Positions 23,854-31,187 of a DNA stretch of 49,379 bases are shown here, piece by piece. How positions within the stretch are numbered: the stretch's first letter is position 1; the number at the start of each line of letters is the position of its first letter. A program made the translations under genes and the position numbers. The DNA is from an uncultured Eubacteriales bacterium. Its GTDB lineage: Bacteria; Bacillota; Clostridia; Oscillospirales; CAG-272. The notes below the pieces were generated by a model. That model did not search any database and was not told the DNA's origin. It worked only from the letters and a program-made list of their open reading frames with translations. The stretch lies in assembly GCA_934371135.1 (NCBI GenBank), contig CAKRNO010000010.1:1-49379 (forward strand). The letters run 5' to 3'.

Positions 23854-24630
23854 TCAGAGGAGGTAGCCGAGGATAAACTTCTTACCGCGGAGCGCCTCGG
23901 CAAGCGTCCGGTAAGAGCGGGGGGCGACATCATCCGTATGGGTATTATAGAGAGTGATCAGCCCCTCCTTTACGATACCGGCGACGGTACGCAGACCCTT
24001 GAGCTCACGGAAGAAGCGATCGTTCCAGTAGGACACGATAAACACGCGCCCCTCGGTGAGAGCCTCGGCGAACTCGGACTGGACATTCACCCTTTGGAAA
24101 GCAATGTCGTGTGCCGTGAGGTAGCGGGCGATCTCCTTCGGGTCCGTCCCCGCATAGCCGTCAAGGAGGGCGAGGTCGTTCCCCTCGAACTCGGTGAGGA
24201 CGTCGGCAAACGCCACGGGCTTACCCGAAAGGGTCAGGGCATTGTAGACGGCGACGGGCTCTGCGCCGTTGAACGCCGTCATAAAGGTCGCGTAGGCGAA
24301 CTGCGAGGGGAAGCGGTTTCCCTGTCCTGTGATGGGTCCGGCGGAAAGCGCAATTTCCATGTTATGTGCGCGGTTTTTCTGCACGAGTGTGTCGGCGGGC
24401 ATCTGCGAGAGCATCGCGACGGTACGCCATGCGGGGACGCCCTCAAGCCTGAACACATCCTCGACCGCCAGCCCGAAATACCGGGCGATCTTTATGGCGA
24501 GCGTCGTGGACGGATTGTATCGTCCGTTCTCGATAGAGCCGATCGACTGACGGGATACCCCCATCTCTCGGGCGAACGCCTCCTGCTTGATACCGTACAT
24601 ACGGCGGAGCTCTTCCACTCTGTTTTCCAT
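23854..24630 (-). CDS. XRE-family regulator with a degenerate papain/C39-like domain
   Basis: A 258-residue protein. Residues 1-65 are an HTH_3/XRE DNA-binding domain (FAREMGVSRQSIGSIENGRY). The remaining ~185 residues recall clostridial papain-like or C39-like cysteine peptidases: AVYNALTLSGKPVAFADVL, then YAGTDPKEIARYLTAHDI, FIVSYWNDRFF, LRTVAGIV and GLITLYNTH. The usual catalytic Cys (NCG before the AVYNAL helix) is replaced by AEP, and the expected catalytic His (HTV) by Arg (RTV), so it is probably a non-catalytic sensor. This domain assignment is inference. The start could be 24636 instead of 24630. It has a strong promoter of its own. Confidence 0.75.
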   Translation of the reverse strand: MENRVEELRRMYGIKQEAFAREMGVSRQSIGSIENGRYNPSTTLAIKIARYFGLAVEDVFRLEGVPAWRTVAMLSQMPADTLVQKNRAHNMEIALSAGPITGQGNRFPSQFAYATFMTAFNGAEPVAVYNALTLSGKPVAFADVLTEFEGNDLALLDGYAGTDPKEIARYLTAHDIAFQRVNVQSEFAEALTEGRVFIVSYWNDRFFRELKGLRTVAGIVKEGLITLYNTHTDDVAPRSYRTLAEALRGKKFILGYLL

Positions 24631-24668
24631 GACCATGATCCTTCCCTTGGAAAGTCTGCTTTGCGTCT

Positions 24669-24697
24669 ATCATAGCACGCGTGTCGGAACTTGTCAA
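24669..24697 (-). promoter_or_regulatory. Promoter of the XRE regulator gene
   Basis: On the minus strand TTGACA (24697-24692), a 17-bp spacer and TATGAT (24674-24669). Confidence 0.85.
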
Positions 24698-24809
24698 GAA
24701 CTGTTTGGGAAGATATGCGGGAGCCTCCCGGAATTTGTCGTCTTTCTCCTCTTTTACTTCGTCCTCCTGTGGTGTGCGCGATACTTTTCTGCGATCCAAT
24801 CATAAGGAA

Positions 24810-24838
24810 TTGCAAAATTACTTGTTTTCCGTTACAAT
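24810..24838 (+). promoter_or_regulatory. Promoter of the YdcF-like gene
   Basis: TTGCAA at 24810-24815, a 17-bp spacer and TACAAT at 24833-24838. Confidence 0.75.
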
Positions 24839-24881
24839 ATAAGAGAAAACAACAGCACCGGATGTGAGAAAGGGACGTACT

Positions 24882-25478
24882 ATGCAATTATCGCAAGCCT
24901 GCTTTGATGATATGACCGACGAACAGCTGGATGACCTCCTGTTCGACGAGAGCCAAGAGGCGCTCCGGCAGGCAGATTACGCCATTCTGCTCGGCACGGA
25001 GCCGACCTATGCGCTCCTGCGTGCGGAGATCGCCGCCTCCTATTATGCCAAAGGAGGCACTGCGCATATCATCGCGACGGGCGCCGCCGTCCATGATGCG
25101 ACCGAGACGGAAAGCGCCGTCATGCGTCGGCGCCTGCTCGAGCTCGGCGTCCCCGCCGACGCCGTCACAGAGGAGCCGGATGCCCGCGACACGATAGGCA
25201 ACATGGTCTGCTCGCTCGGCGTCATGTATGCGCGCGGAAATCTCTCGGAGGTAAAGCGCGTGACCATCATCACAGAGCCCTTCCACCTGCGGCGCAGCAT
25301 CGCGCTCGCAAAGCTCTTTCTGCCCTCCTACATACAGATATCCGGTTATACCGAGGGGACGGCAAAACAGCGACTGGCGCGGCACGGCAATGAACGACTT
25401 GCCCGCTGCGTGCGGACAGAGGTAGAGATTCTCTCGTCCCTTGCCCGCATGGGGTGGATCGAAGACATGACCCTTTGA
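24882..25478 (+). CDS. YdcF/DUF218 family protein
   Basis: A 198-residue cytoplasmic member of the DUF218 (YdcF/SanA) family, a Rossmann-like fold of unknown substrate reported to bind SAM in YdcF. Family features are ADYAILLGTEPTYALL near residue 30, HIIATGAAVHDATETESAVM, the acidic motif EEPDARDTIGNM, and TIITEPFHLRRSIALAKLFL. No transmembrane anchor precedes the domain, unlike SanA. The ATG at 24882 follows AAAGGGA; a GTG at 24864 would overlap that site. It is a single-gene unit. Confidence 0.85.
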   Translation: MQLSQACFDDMTDEQLDDLLFDESQEALRQADYAILLGTEPTYALLRAEIAASYYAKGGTAHIIATGAAVHDATETESAVMRRRLLELGVPADAVTEEPDARDTIGNMVCSLGVMYARGNLSEVKRVTIITEPFHLRRSIALAKLFLPSYIQISGYTEGTAKQRLARHGNERLARCVRTEVEILSSLARMGWIEDMTL

Positions 25479-25631
25479 GCCGGCATCGGCGCCGGGCGTT
25501 ACGCTGCCGTCTGCGTCGCCTTCCTGCACGATCCGGTGGCAGGCTCTCCGACCGGTGATACAACACACCGGAGTCAGCGCGGCGATACCTGTAAAAAGCC
25601 CGTGCCGCAGCCCCCACACACAGAGGAATAA

Positions 25632-25667
25632 AAAAGGAAAAAGCACTTGCGGATGCAAGTGCTTTTT
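25632..25667 (-). terminator. Terminator of tRNA-Tyr
   Basis: A 13-bp stem AAAAAGCACTTGC/GCAAGTGCTTTTT with a 4-base loop, immediately downstream of the tRNA 3' end on the minus strand, then further T. Confidence 0.93.
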
Positions 25668-25668
25668 C

Positions 25669-25753
25669 TGGTGGGGGAAGCTGGATTCGAACCAGCGAAG
25701 TCATGGACAACAGATTTACAGTCTGCCCCCTTTGGCCGCTCGGGAATTCCCCC
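25669..25753 (-). tRNA. tRNA-Tyr (anticodon GTA)
   Basis: On the minus strand the acceptor stem is GGGGGAA paired with TTCCCCC, with discriminator A and an encoded CCA end (25671-25669). The anticodon loop is CTGTAAA, giving GTA at 25719-25717. The T-loop GGTTCGAATCC and a long variable arm, as required for bacterial class II tRNA-Tyr, are present. It has its own promoter and terminator. Confidence 0.98.
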
Positions 25754-25775
25754 ATATTCGTTCGCTGACTTGATG

Positions 25776-25804
25776 AGTATAGCACAGGGGGGCGCGATTG
25801 TCAA
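25776..25804 (-). promoter_or_regulatory. Promoter of tRNA-Tyr
   Basis: On the minus strand TTGACA (25804-25799), a 17-bp spacer and TATACT (25781-25776), about 23 bp before the mature 5' end. Confidence 0.92.
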
Positions 25805-25894
25805 CAGTTTTTTTGATTTTTTCGGAGGTTTTCGCACGATGCGATACAAAAGCGGGAAGGTGCGCCCCTCTGTGTAAAACATTTGTAAAAAGCG

Positions 25895-25924
25895 TTGCAT
25901 GGGTGCCGGTTTTTTTGTTATAGT
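25895..25924 (+). promoter_or_regulatory. Promoter of the HD-domain gene
   Basis: TTGCAT at 25895-25900, an 18-bp spacer and TATAGT at 25919-25924. Confidence 0.7.
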
Positions 25925-25992
25925 AAAGCAGAATAAAAGGAATGACAATCGGTTAAGGGCAAAAAACGGATACAACACGAAAGGACATTTCC

Positions 25993-26652
25993 ATGGTTAC
26001 CTACGAGAGCCTGAAAGCAAACAAAACCATCAGCACCTATATTGAATCGGCGGATGCCACTATGGCGGCAATGGGCTTCACCGATCACGGGTTCGCCCAT
26101 GTGATGAAAGCGGCGGAGACCGCCGCGATGATCCTCACCGCGCTCGGGTACGACGAACGGACGGTGGAGCTCGCACGCATCGCCGGGTATCTGCACGACA
26201 TCGGGAACCTCGTCAACCGCGTCAACCACGCGGAAACGGGTGCCGTCATCGCTTTCCGTATCCTCGACAAGCTCGAAATGGATGCCACGGAGATTGCGAC
26301 CGTCGTGACCGCCATCGGCAACCACGACGAGGGAACCGGCGTCCCTGTCAACGCTGTCAGCGCGGCGCTCATTCTCGCCGACAAGACCGACGTGCGGCGC
26401 TCCCGCGTGCGCAACCGCGACATCGCCGCCTTTGACATCCACGACCGCGTGAACTACTCCGTCGAGAAGTCACAGCTGACGCTTTCGGAGGACAAGCGCG
26501 AGATTACTCTGCGGCTCACGATCGACACCGCCATCAGCTCCGTCATGGACTACTTCGAAATCTTCCTCACCCGCATGGTCATGTCCCGCAAGGCGGCGGA
26601 AAAGCTCGGGCTCCGCTTCCGCCTCGTCATCAACGACCAGCAGGCGCTCTGA
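25993..26652 (+). CDS. HD-domain phosphohydrolase
   Basis: A 219-residue cytoplasmic HD-superfamily protein. Metal ligands of the HD fold are visible: HGFAHVMKAAE (first His), GYLHDIGN (the HD doublet), a further His in RVNHAETG, GNHDEG and ILADKTDV (distal Asp). The C-terminal ~70 residues form a small beta-rich region. Family members hydrolyse nucleotides or cyclic dinucleotides, but this subfamily has no defined substrate that I recognise. AAAGGA precedes the ATG. It has its own promoter and terminator. Confidence 0.85.
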   Translation: MVTYESLKANKTISTYIESADATMAAMGFTDHGFAHVMKAAETAAMILTALGYDERTVELARIAGYLHDIGNLVNRVNHAETGAVIAFRILDKLEMDATEIATVVTAIGNHDEGTGVPVNAVSAALILADKTDVRRSRVRNRDIAAFDIHDRVNYSVEKSQLTLSEDKREITLRLTIDTAISSVMDYFEIFLTRMVMSRKAAEKLGLRFRLVINDQQAL

Positions 26653-26673
26653 CACACTGCCCCCGAGACTCCC

Positions 26674-26703
26674 CCGCCGACCGCAACGGTCGGCGGTTTT
26701 CTT
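26674..26703 (+). terminator. Terminator of the HD-domain gene
   Basis: A perfect 10-bp stem CCGCCGACCG/CGGTCGGCGG with a 3-base loop, followed by TTTTCTT. Confidence 0.9.
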
Positions 26704-26762
26704 TTGCCGCACGGCGAAGGACAGCGATTCTCTTTTGCCATGCAGCAACGGACGGCGCGACG

Positions 26763-26792
26763 CCCCCCGACATATCCTGTGGATATGGGGGG
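26763..26792 (+). promoter_or_regulatory. Hairpin that hides the alr ribosome binding site
   Basis: CATATCC (26771-26777) pairs with GGATATG (26781-26787) around a TGT loop. After a two-base bulge, a run of C (26763-26768) pairs with the G-run 26788-26792. That G-run is the only Shine-Dalgarno-like sequence ahead of the alr ATG at 26800, so the fold would limit alr translation. Confidence 0.55.
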
Positions 26793-26799
26793 ACGGAAC

Positions 26800-27909
26800 A
26801 TGAAAGAGAAACAGCTCACAAAAGCAACGGCTATCATCTCACTCAAGGCAGCGGCAGAAAACTACCTTGCACTGCGCGCGAAAACGACGGCAAAATTCTG
26901 CTGTGTCATCAAAGCAAACGCCTACGGGCACGGTGCCGCACCCCTCGCGGCACTCTATGAAAAGCTGGGGGCAGACTACCTCGCCGTGGCAACGGCAGAG
27001 GAAGCGCTCGCGCTCCGGCGCGCGGGCATCCGCGCGCCGATCCTGCTACTCGGATATGTGCCGCCGGAGTTTGCCCCGCGGGCGTCCGCGGAGCGGCTGA
27101 CGCTCACCGTCTATGACCGCACACAGGCGGCTGCACTCGCGGCAAGAGCGCAGGGGGGCACCCTCGACGTACATCTCAAAATCGACACCGGCATGGGGCG
27201 GCTCGGTTTTCTGCCGGAGGACGCCGCAGCGGCGGCGGAATGGCTCCGGGCGCTCCCAGCCCTCCACGTCACCGGCATCTACACGCATCTTGCGCGTGCC
27301 GACGAGGGGGCAGATGGGGAGGAGACAACGCACAGGCAGCTACGGAGCTTTGCGCGCGTCTCATCGACCGTGGAGGCGGTGCTCGGCGAGCGGCTGCTGC
27401 GGCACGCGGAAAACACCGCGGGGCTCCTCCACTATCCCACCGGCGCCCTCGACATGGTGCGCGCCGGCATCGGGCTCTACGGCTATGCGCCGGCAGGCAT
27501 GGCGGCGCCAATACCGCTCACCCCTATTCTGACGCTCGCGGCACCGCTCGTCTCGGTCAAGAAAGTCCCTGCGGGGACCCCTATCGGCTACGGTGGCACC
27601 TATGTCACGACTCGCGAGACGACCGTCGGCATCCTCCCTCTCGGCTACGCGGACGGCATCCCAAGACTCGCCGGAGCGCACGGATGCCGCGTCTCACGCG
27701 GGGAAAAGACCGCCCCCGTCATCGGCAGGGTGTGCATGGATCAGACCCTTTTAGACCTGACGGAATGCGGCGGCAGCATCGGCGACACCGTCACCGTCTA
27801 CGGGAGTACCCCCGGCGCACGCCTCACCGACTGGGCGGATAGACTCGGTGCCATCCCCTACGAGCTCCTGACCGCCATCGGTACCCGGGTCAGGCGCATT
27901 TACAAATAA
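26800..27909 (+). CDS. alr: Alanine racemase
   Basis: A 369-residue PLP enzyme that makes D-alanine for peptidoglycan. The PLP lysine is K38 in CCVIKANAYGHGAAPLA. The barrel continues with LDVHLKIDTGMGRLGF and YTHLARADEG. In the C-terminal domain TPIGYGGTYVT contains the catalytic tyrosine from the other subunit, and GRVCMDQTLLDLT completes the active site. The ATG at 26800 is chosen to match the family N-terminus; an in-frame ATG at 26785 lies within the leader hairpin. No clear promoter is visible after the HD terminator. Confidence 0.95.
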   Translation: MKEKQLTKATAIISLKAAAENYLALRAKTTAKFCCVIKANAYGHGAAPLAALYEKLGADYLAVATAEEALALRRAGIRAPILLLGYVPPEFAPRASAERLTLTVYDRTQAAALAARAQGGTLDVHLKIDTGMGRLGFLPEDAAAAAEWLRALPALHVTGIYTHLARADEGADGEETTHRQLRSFARVSSTVEAVLGERLLRHAENTAGLLHYPTGALDMVRAGIGLYGYAPAGMAAPIPLTPILTLAAPLVSVKKVPAGTPIGYGGTYVTTRETTVGILPLGYADGIPRLAGAHGCRVSRGEKTAPVIGRVCMDQTLLDLTECGGSIGDTVTVYGSTPGARLTDWADRLGAIPYELLTAIGTRVRRIYK

Positions 27910-27918
27910 TTTTCTTAA

Positions 27919-27953
27919 TTCCTATTGCAATCATAGGAAATACATGATACACT
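27919..27953 (+). promoter_or_regulatory. copA promoter with dyad over the -35 box
   Basis: TTGCAA at 27925-27930, a 17-bp spacer and TACACT at 27948-27953 form the promoter. The dyad TTCCTA-N9-TAGGAA (27919-27939) spans the -35 box and part of the spacer and could be the site of a metal-responsive repressor. Confidence 0.65.
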
Positions 27954-28030
27954 AACCGTGAAGGTGACAAAGGCGTATAACAAAATGCGCCCGTCGCGAT
28001 ACTAAACAAAACGGAAAAGGAAATCATCCT

Positions 28031-30262
28031 ATGAAAACCGACTTTCGTGTCCGTGGCATGAGCTGTGCCGCCTGCTCCGCACACGTGGAGAACGCCGTCG
28101 CGCGCGTACCCGGTGTGACGCACGTCTCCGTGAGCCTGCTCACGGGTACCATGGTGGTGGAGCACGACTGCGGGACGGAGGACATCACGGCTGCCGTCAG
28201 GCACGCCGGCTATTCTGCCGAGGTCATCGAAAAAACGGCGACAGGCGTCGCGCTCCCCCCGCCGGAAAAGACCTCCTGGCGGCGGCTGTGGCTGTCGCTC
28301 GTCTTCGGTCTGCCGCTCCTGTGGCTCGGCATGATGCCGATGCTGTGGTCGGGGGCACCGATTCCGCCCGCGCTCCGTGAACCCCCCATCCTGAACGTGA
28401 GTGTACAGCTCGTCCTCGCCCTCATCGTGGCGGGAATCAACTATCACTATTTTGCGGGGGGCTTCGCTTCCCTCCGGCACCGCGCGCCGAACATGGACAC
28501 GCTGATTGCCCTCGGCTCTGCCGCCGCCATCCTGCAGACGGCGGGCGTACTCATCTCGCTCATTGCGGGCGGACACGCCTCCCACCACGGGATGGCGACG
28601 CCGCACGTGTACGCCGAGACCGCCGCCATGATCCTCATTCTTGTCACGCTCGGCAAAACGCTCGAGGGGCGGCAAAAGGACAAGACCGCCGCCGCCATCC
28701 GTGCGCTCGCTTCCCTCGCCCCCGAGACGGCAAACGTCCTGCGTGACGGAAAAGAGATCACGCTCCCGCTCGGCGAGGTCGTCGTCGGTGACACCGTCCT
28801 GCTCCGCGCCGGTGAACGCACCCCTGTGGACGGCACCGTCCTCTCCGGCACCGGTGCAGTCGATGAATCCACCCTGACGGGCGAGAGCCTGCCGGTGGAT
28901 AAGAAAACGGGAGACACCGTCCTCTCGGGCTGCATCCTGACCTCCGGGTCCCTGACATTCCGCGCCGACCGCGTCGGCGAGGATACCTCACTCGCCCAGA
29001 CCATCCGCATGGTATCGGGGGCGGTCGCCTCCAAGGCGCCGCTCGCGCGCATCGCAGACAAGGTCAGCGCCGTCTTTGTCCCCGCCGTCCTCGCCGTCGC
29101 CATCGTCACACTGGGTGTCTGGGGGATCGTCGCCGGAGTGAGCGACAAATACACCTTTACGGACGCGCTCTCGCACGCCATCGCCGTCCTTGTCATCTCC
29201 TGCCCGTGTGCCTTGGGGCTCGCCACGCCGACCGCCATCATGACGGCAACCGGGCGCGCCGCCGAAATGGGGATCCTCGTCAAGAGCGCCGCCGCCCTGG
29301 AAGCGCTGGGCAGGATCGACACGGTCGCCCTCGACAAGACCGGCACGGTCACGGAGGGCAAAATGCGGCTCACCGCCGCTATGCCTGCCCCCGGCGCCGA
29401 CGAGGAGGAATTCCGCAAGCTCGCGCGTGCACTGGAAATGCCCTCCGGACACCCCATCGCGAAAGCCATCTGCGCCGGGCTGGGCGAGGGTGAAACGCCT
29501 GAAGCCGTCGGCTTCTCCGCGATGGAGGGGCGCGGCGTCTACGCCAAGGTGGGCGGCGTCAAATGCTTCGCCGGTAACCGCGCCCTGCTCGACGATCTGG
29601 AGATTGTCTCCCCCTTCCCGGATGAGGAGGTAAAGCCGCTCCTCGAGAGCGGGTGCACCATCACCTATGTATGCCGCGGAGCCGAGTGTATCGGGCTCCT
29701 CGCCGTTGCGGACGGCATCCGCGAGGACAGCCGCGCCGCCATCGCTGAGCTGCACCGGCTGAACGTCAAGACCCTCATGCTGACGGGCGACCATGAGATC
29801 GTCGCAAAGCATATCGCGGCTGACGCCGGTATCGACACCTATGCGGCAGGGCTGCTCCCCGCCGACAAATCTGACCGGATCGCCGCCGAAAAAGCCGCAG
29901 GTGCCAAGGTCGCGATGGTGGGCGACGGCGTCAATGACGCGCTCGCCCTCGTCACCGCCGACGTCGGGATGGCAGTCGGCGCCGGGACAGACGTCGCCAT
30001 CGAAAGCGCGGACGTGGTACTGCGCCGCGACACCATGCAATCCGTCCCGACCGCCATCCGGCTCGGGCGCGCAACGGTGCGCAACATACACGAAAACCTG
30101 TTCTGGGCGCTCATCTACAACACCGTCTGCATTCCTCTCGCCGCGGGTGTGCTCGCGCCGATCGGCTTCAGTCTCCCGCCGATGGTCGGTGCGCTCGCCA
30201 TGAGCATCTCGTCCGTGTGCGTCGTGACCAACGCCCTGCGCCTGCGCCGCTTCAAGGCGTAA
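28031..30262 (+). CDS. copA: Copper-exporting P1B-type ATPase
   Basis: A 743-residue membrane pump expelling Cu(I). A single N-terminal HMA domain carries GMSCAAC (Cys12, Cys15). Eight membrane segments are predicted, with the ion-path motif CPC at residues 391-393 (ISCPCALGLATP), the phosphorylation motif DKTGT (Asp435), the actuator motif TGES, GHP in the nucleotide domain (PSGHPIAKA) and GDGVND. The CPC motif fits Cu(I)/Ag(I) specificity. No copper chaperone or CsoR/CopY regulator is adjacent; the operator-like dyad suggests a regulator elsewhere. The ATG follows AAAGGAAA. Confidence 0.95.
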   Translation: MKTDFRVRGMSCAACSAHVENAVARVPGVTHVSVSLLTGTMVVEHDCGTEDITAAVRHAGYSAEVIEKTATGVALPPPEKTSWRRLWLSLVFGLPLLWLGMMPMLWSGAPIPPALREPPILNVSVQLVLALIVAGINYHYFAGGFASLRHRAPNMDTLIALGSAAAILQTAGVLISLIAGGHASHHGMATPHVYAETAAMILILVTLGKTLEGRQKDKTAAAIRALASLAPETANVLRDGKEITLPLGEVVVGDTVLLRAGERTPVDGTVLSGTGAVDESTLTGESLPVDKKTGDTVLSGCILTSGSLTFRADRVGEDTSLAQTIRMVSGAVASKAPLARIADKVSAVFVPAVLAVAIVTLGVWGIVAGVSDKYTFTDALSHAIAVLVISCPCALGLATPTAIMTATGRAAEMGILVKSAAALEALGRIDTVALDKTGTVTEGKMRLTAAMPAPGADEEEFRKLARALEMPSGHPIAKAICAGLGEGETPEAVGFSAMEGRGVYAKVGGVKCFAGNRALLDDLEIVSPFPDEEVKPLLESGCTITYVCRGAECIGLLAVADGIREDSRAAIAELHRLNVKTLMLTGDHEIVAKHIAADAGIDTYAAGLLPADKSDRIAAEKAAGAKVAMVGDGVNDALALVTADVGMAVGAGTDVAIESADVVLRRDTMQSVPTAIRLGRATVRNIHENLFWALIYNTVCIPLAAGVLAPIGFSLPPMVGALAMSISSVCVVTNALRLRRFKA

Positions 30263-30317
30263 GACAACCGCTCCCGTATCCCCCTGCCCGGCGGAATGCC
30301 GCCGGGCGCCGCAAAAG

Positions 30318-30355
30318 AGAACCCGCAGAGGCGCTGTGGCCTCTGCGGGTTCTTT
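30318..30355. terminator. Terminator between convergent copA and yerC
   Basis: A perfect 15-bp stem AGAACCCGCAGAGGC/GCCTCTGCGGGTTCT with a 6-base loop; short T-tracts follow on each strand. A smaller GC hairpin precedes it at about 30288-30307. Confidence 0.85.
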
Positions 30356-30400
30356 ACATTATCGCGGCACTGCGCCGGCATCCGTGCCGGACAGCACCCG

Positions 30401-30715
30401 TCAGGAATTCGGCTCCGCCCCGCTGTTTTGCAGGTACTCCGCAAGCAGGACGGAATAGCCGCCCGAGCCGCGCTTGACGCAGCGGTTAACCCGACTGAGG
30501 GTCGCGGACGAGATCTTCACCGCCTCGCCGACCTGCTGATAGGTCGCGCCCGAGAGGAGCAGACGCGCAGACTCCACCCGCTGCGCCATATACTCGACCT
30601 CGGTATCCGTGCACACGTCCGTCAGAAACCGCTCCACCTTCTCCGGTGTATCCAGCGTCGCCATCACGCCGAAAAGCAGCTCCAGCTGTTCTCTCCCGGT
30701 GGTCATCCCGCTCAT
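30401..30715 (-). CDS. yerC: TrpR-like regulator of the YerC/YecD family
   Basis: A 104-residue helical DNA-binding protein of the TrpR superfamily. The helix-turn-helix is TYQQVGEAVKISSATLSRVN, preceded by the family stretch EVEYMAQRVESARLLLSG. Length and motif match YerC, a conserved Firmicutes protein of unknown regulon. The ATG at 30715 is chosen because GGAGGG is seven bases upstream; the frame is open further upstream only through non-coding promoter DNA. Its promoter contains an 11-bp direct repeat, which could be an autoregulatory site. Confidence 0.92.
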   Translation of the reverse strand: MSGMTTGREQLELLFGVMATLDTPEKVERFLTDVCTDTEVEYMAQRVESARLLLSGATYQQVGEAVKISSATLSRVNRCVKRGSGGYSVLLAEYLQNSGAEPNS

Positions 30716-30735
30716 TGTGTCACCCTCCTGCCGGT

Positions 30736-30780
30736 CTTTACTTCTGCCACCAGTATAGCACAATACTTTACTTCTGTAAA
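30736..30780 (-). promoter_or_regulatory. yerC promoter with 11-bp direct repeats
   Basis: On the minus strand TTTACA (30780-30775), a 17-bp spacer and TATACT (30757-30752). CAGAAGTAAAG occurs twice in the same orientation, at 30776-30766 and 30746-30736, exactly 30 bp apart and flanking the -10 box. Confidence 0.75.
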
Positions 30781-30813
30781 GCGGCAAAGCAAAAAAGTTT
30801 TTTGCCCGGCGAC

Positions 30814-30842
30814 TTGACAACGGAGGGGATATCGGGTATAAT
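30814..30842 (+). promoter_or_regulatory. Consensus sigma-A promoter of the metY-metA operon
   Basis: TTGACA at 30814-30819, a 17-bp spacer and TATAAT at 30837-30842: a perfect match in both boxes. Confidence 0.95.
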
Positions 30843-30849
30843 GAGCCCA

Positions 30850-31117
30850 AAATCAGTAAGGCGATGAGGGAGAGGGTCTTCCCCGAGGGTGCCAAGAGAG
30901 CCGACGCATGGTGCGAGTCGGTCACCCGGAGAGAATGTGCCTATGGCTCCTGAGCCGGAGGTTCGAGGCGGTTTTGCCGCGCGTAGGGTCTCCCGTGTGG
31001 CGCGCGAGAGCTTCGCCGGGGTGTGTCAGCACCTGTGAGGGCACGGTTGTGACCGTGAATTTGAGTGGTACCGCGGAGTCATCCGTCTCAAAGGGGACGG
31101 GTGACTTTTGTTTTTTT
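30850..31117 (+). promoter_or_regulatory. T-box leader (methionine) controlling metY-metA
   Basis: The T-box signature GAGTGGTACCGCGG is at 31063-31076; its TGGT would pair with the ACCA end of tRNA-Met. Stem I shows the AGAGAG element and GGTG-containing apical region around 30895-30920. The terminator stem pairs 31077-31089 with 31094-31106 and ends in TTTTGTTTTTTT. Two ATG codons in the expected specifier region (30935-30937, 30943-30945) fit a methionine sensor, in agreement with the genes downstream. This fills most of the 470-bp gap between yerC and metY. Confidence 0.9.
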
Positions 31118-31187
31118 GCCGCCCCGGGCGCGGACGACGCCCGCCAGCCGACCGATAACGATATATACCAGCCGAAAGGAGCTTATC

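Noticed and set aside
25555..25978. Open frames reading through tRNA-Tyr on both strands (with peptides such as GIPERPKGADCKSV or GEAGFEPAKSWTTDLQS)
   Set aside because: These peptides are the well-known false translations of tRNA genes and their flanks.
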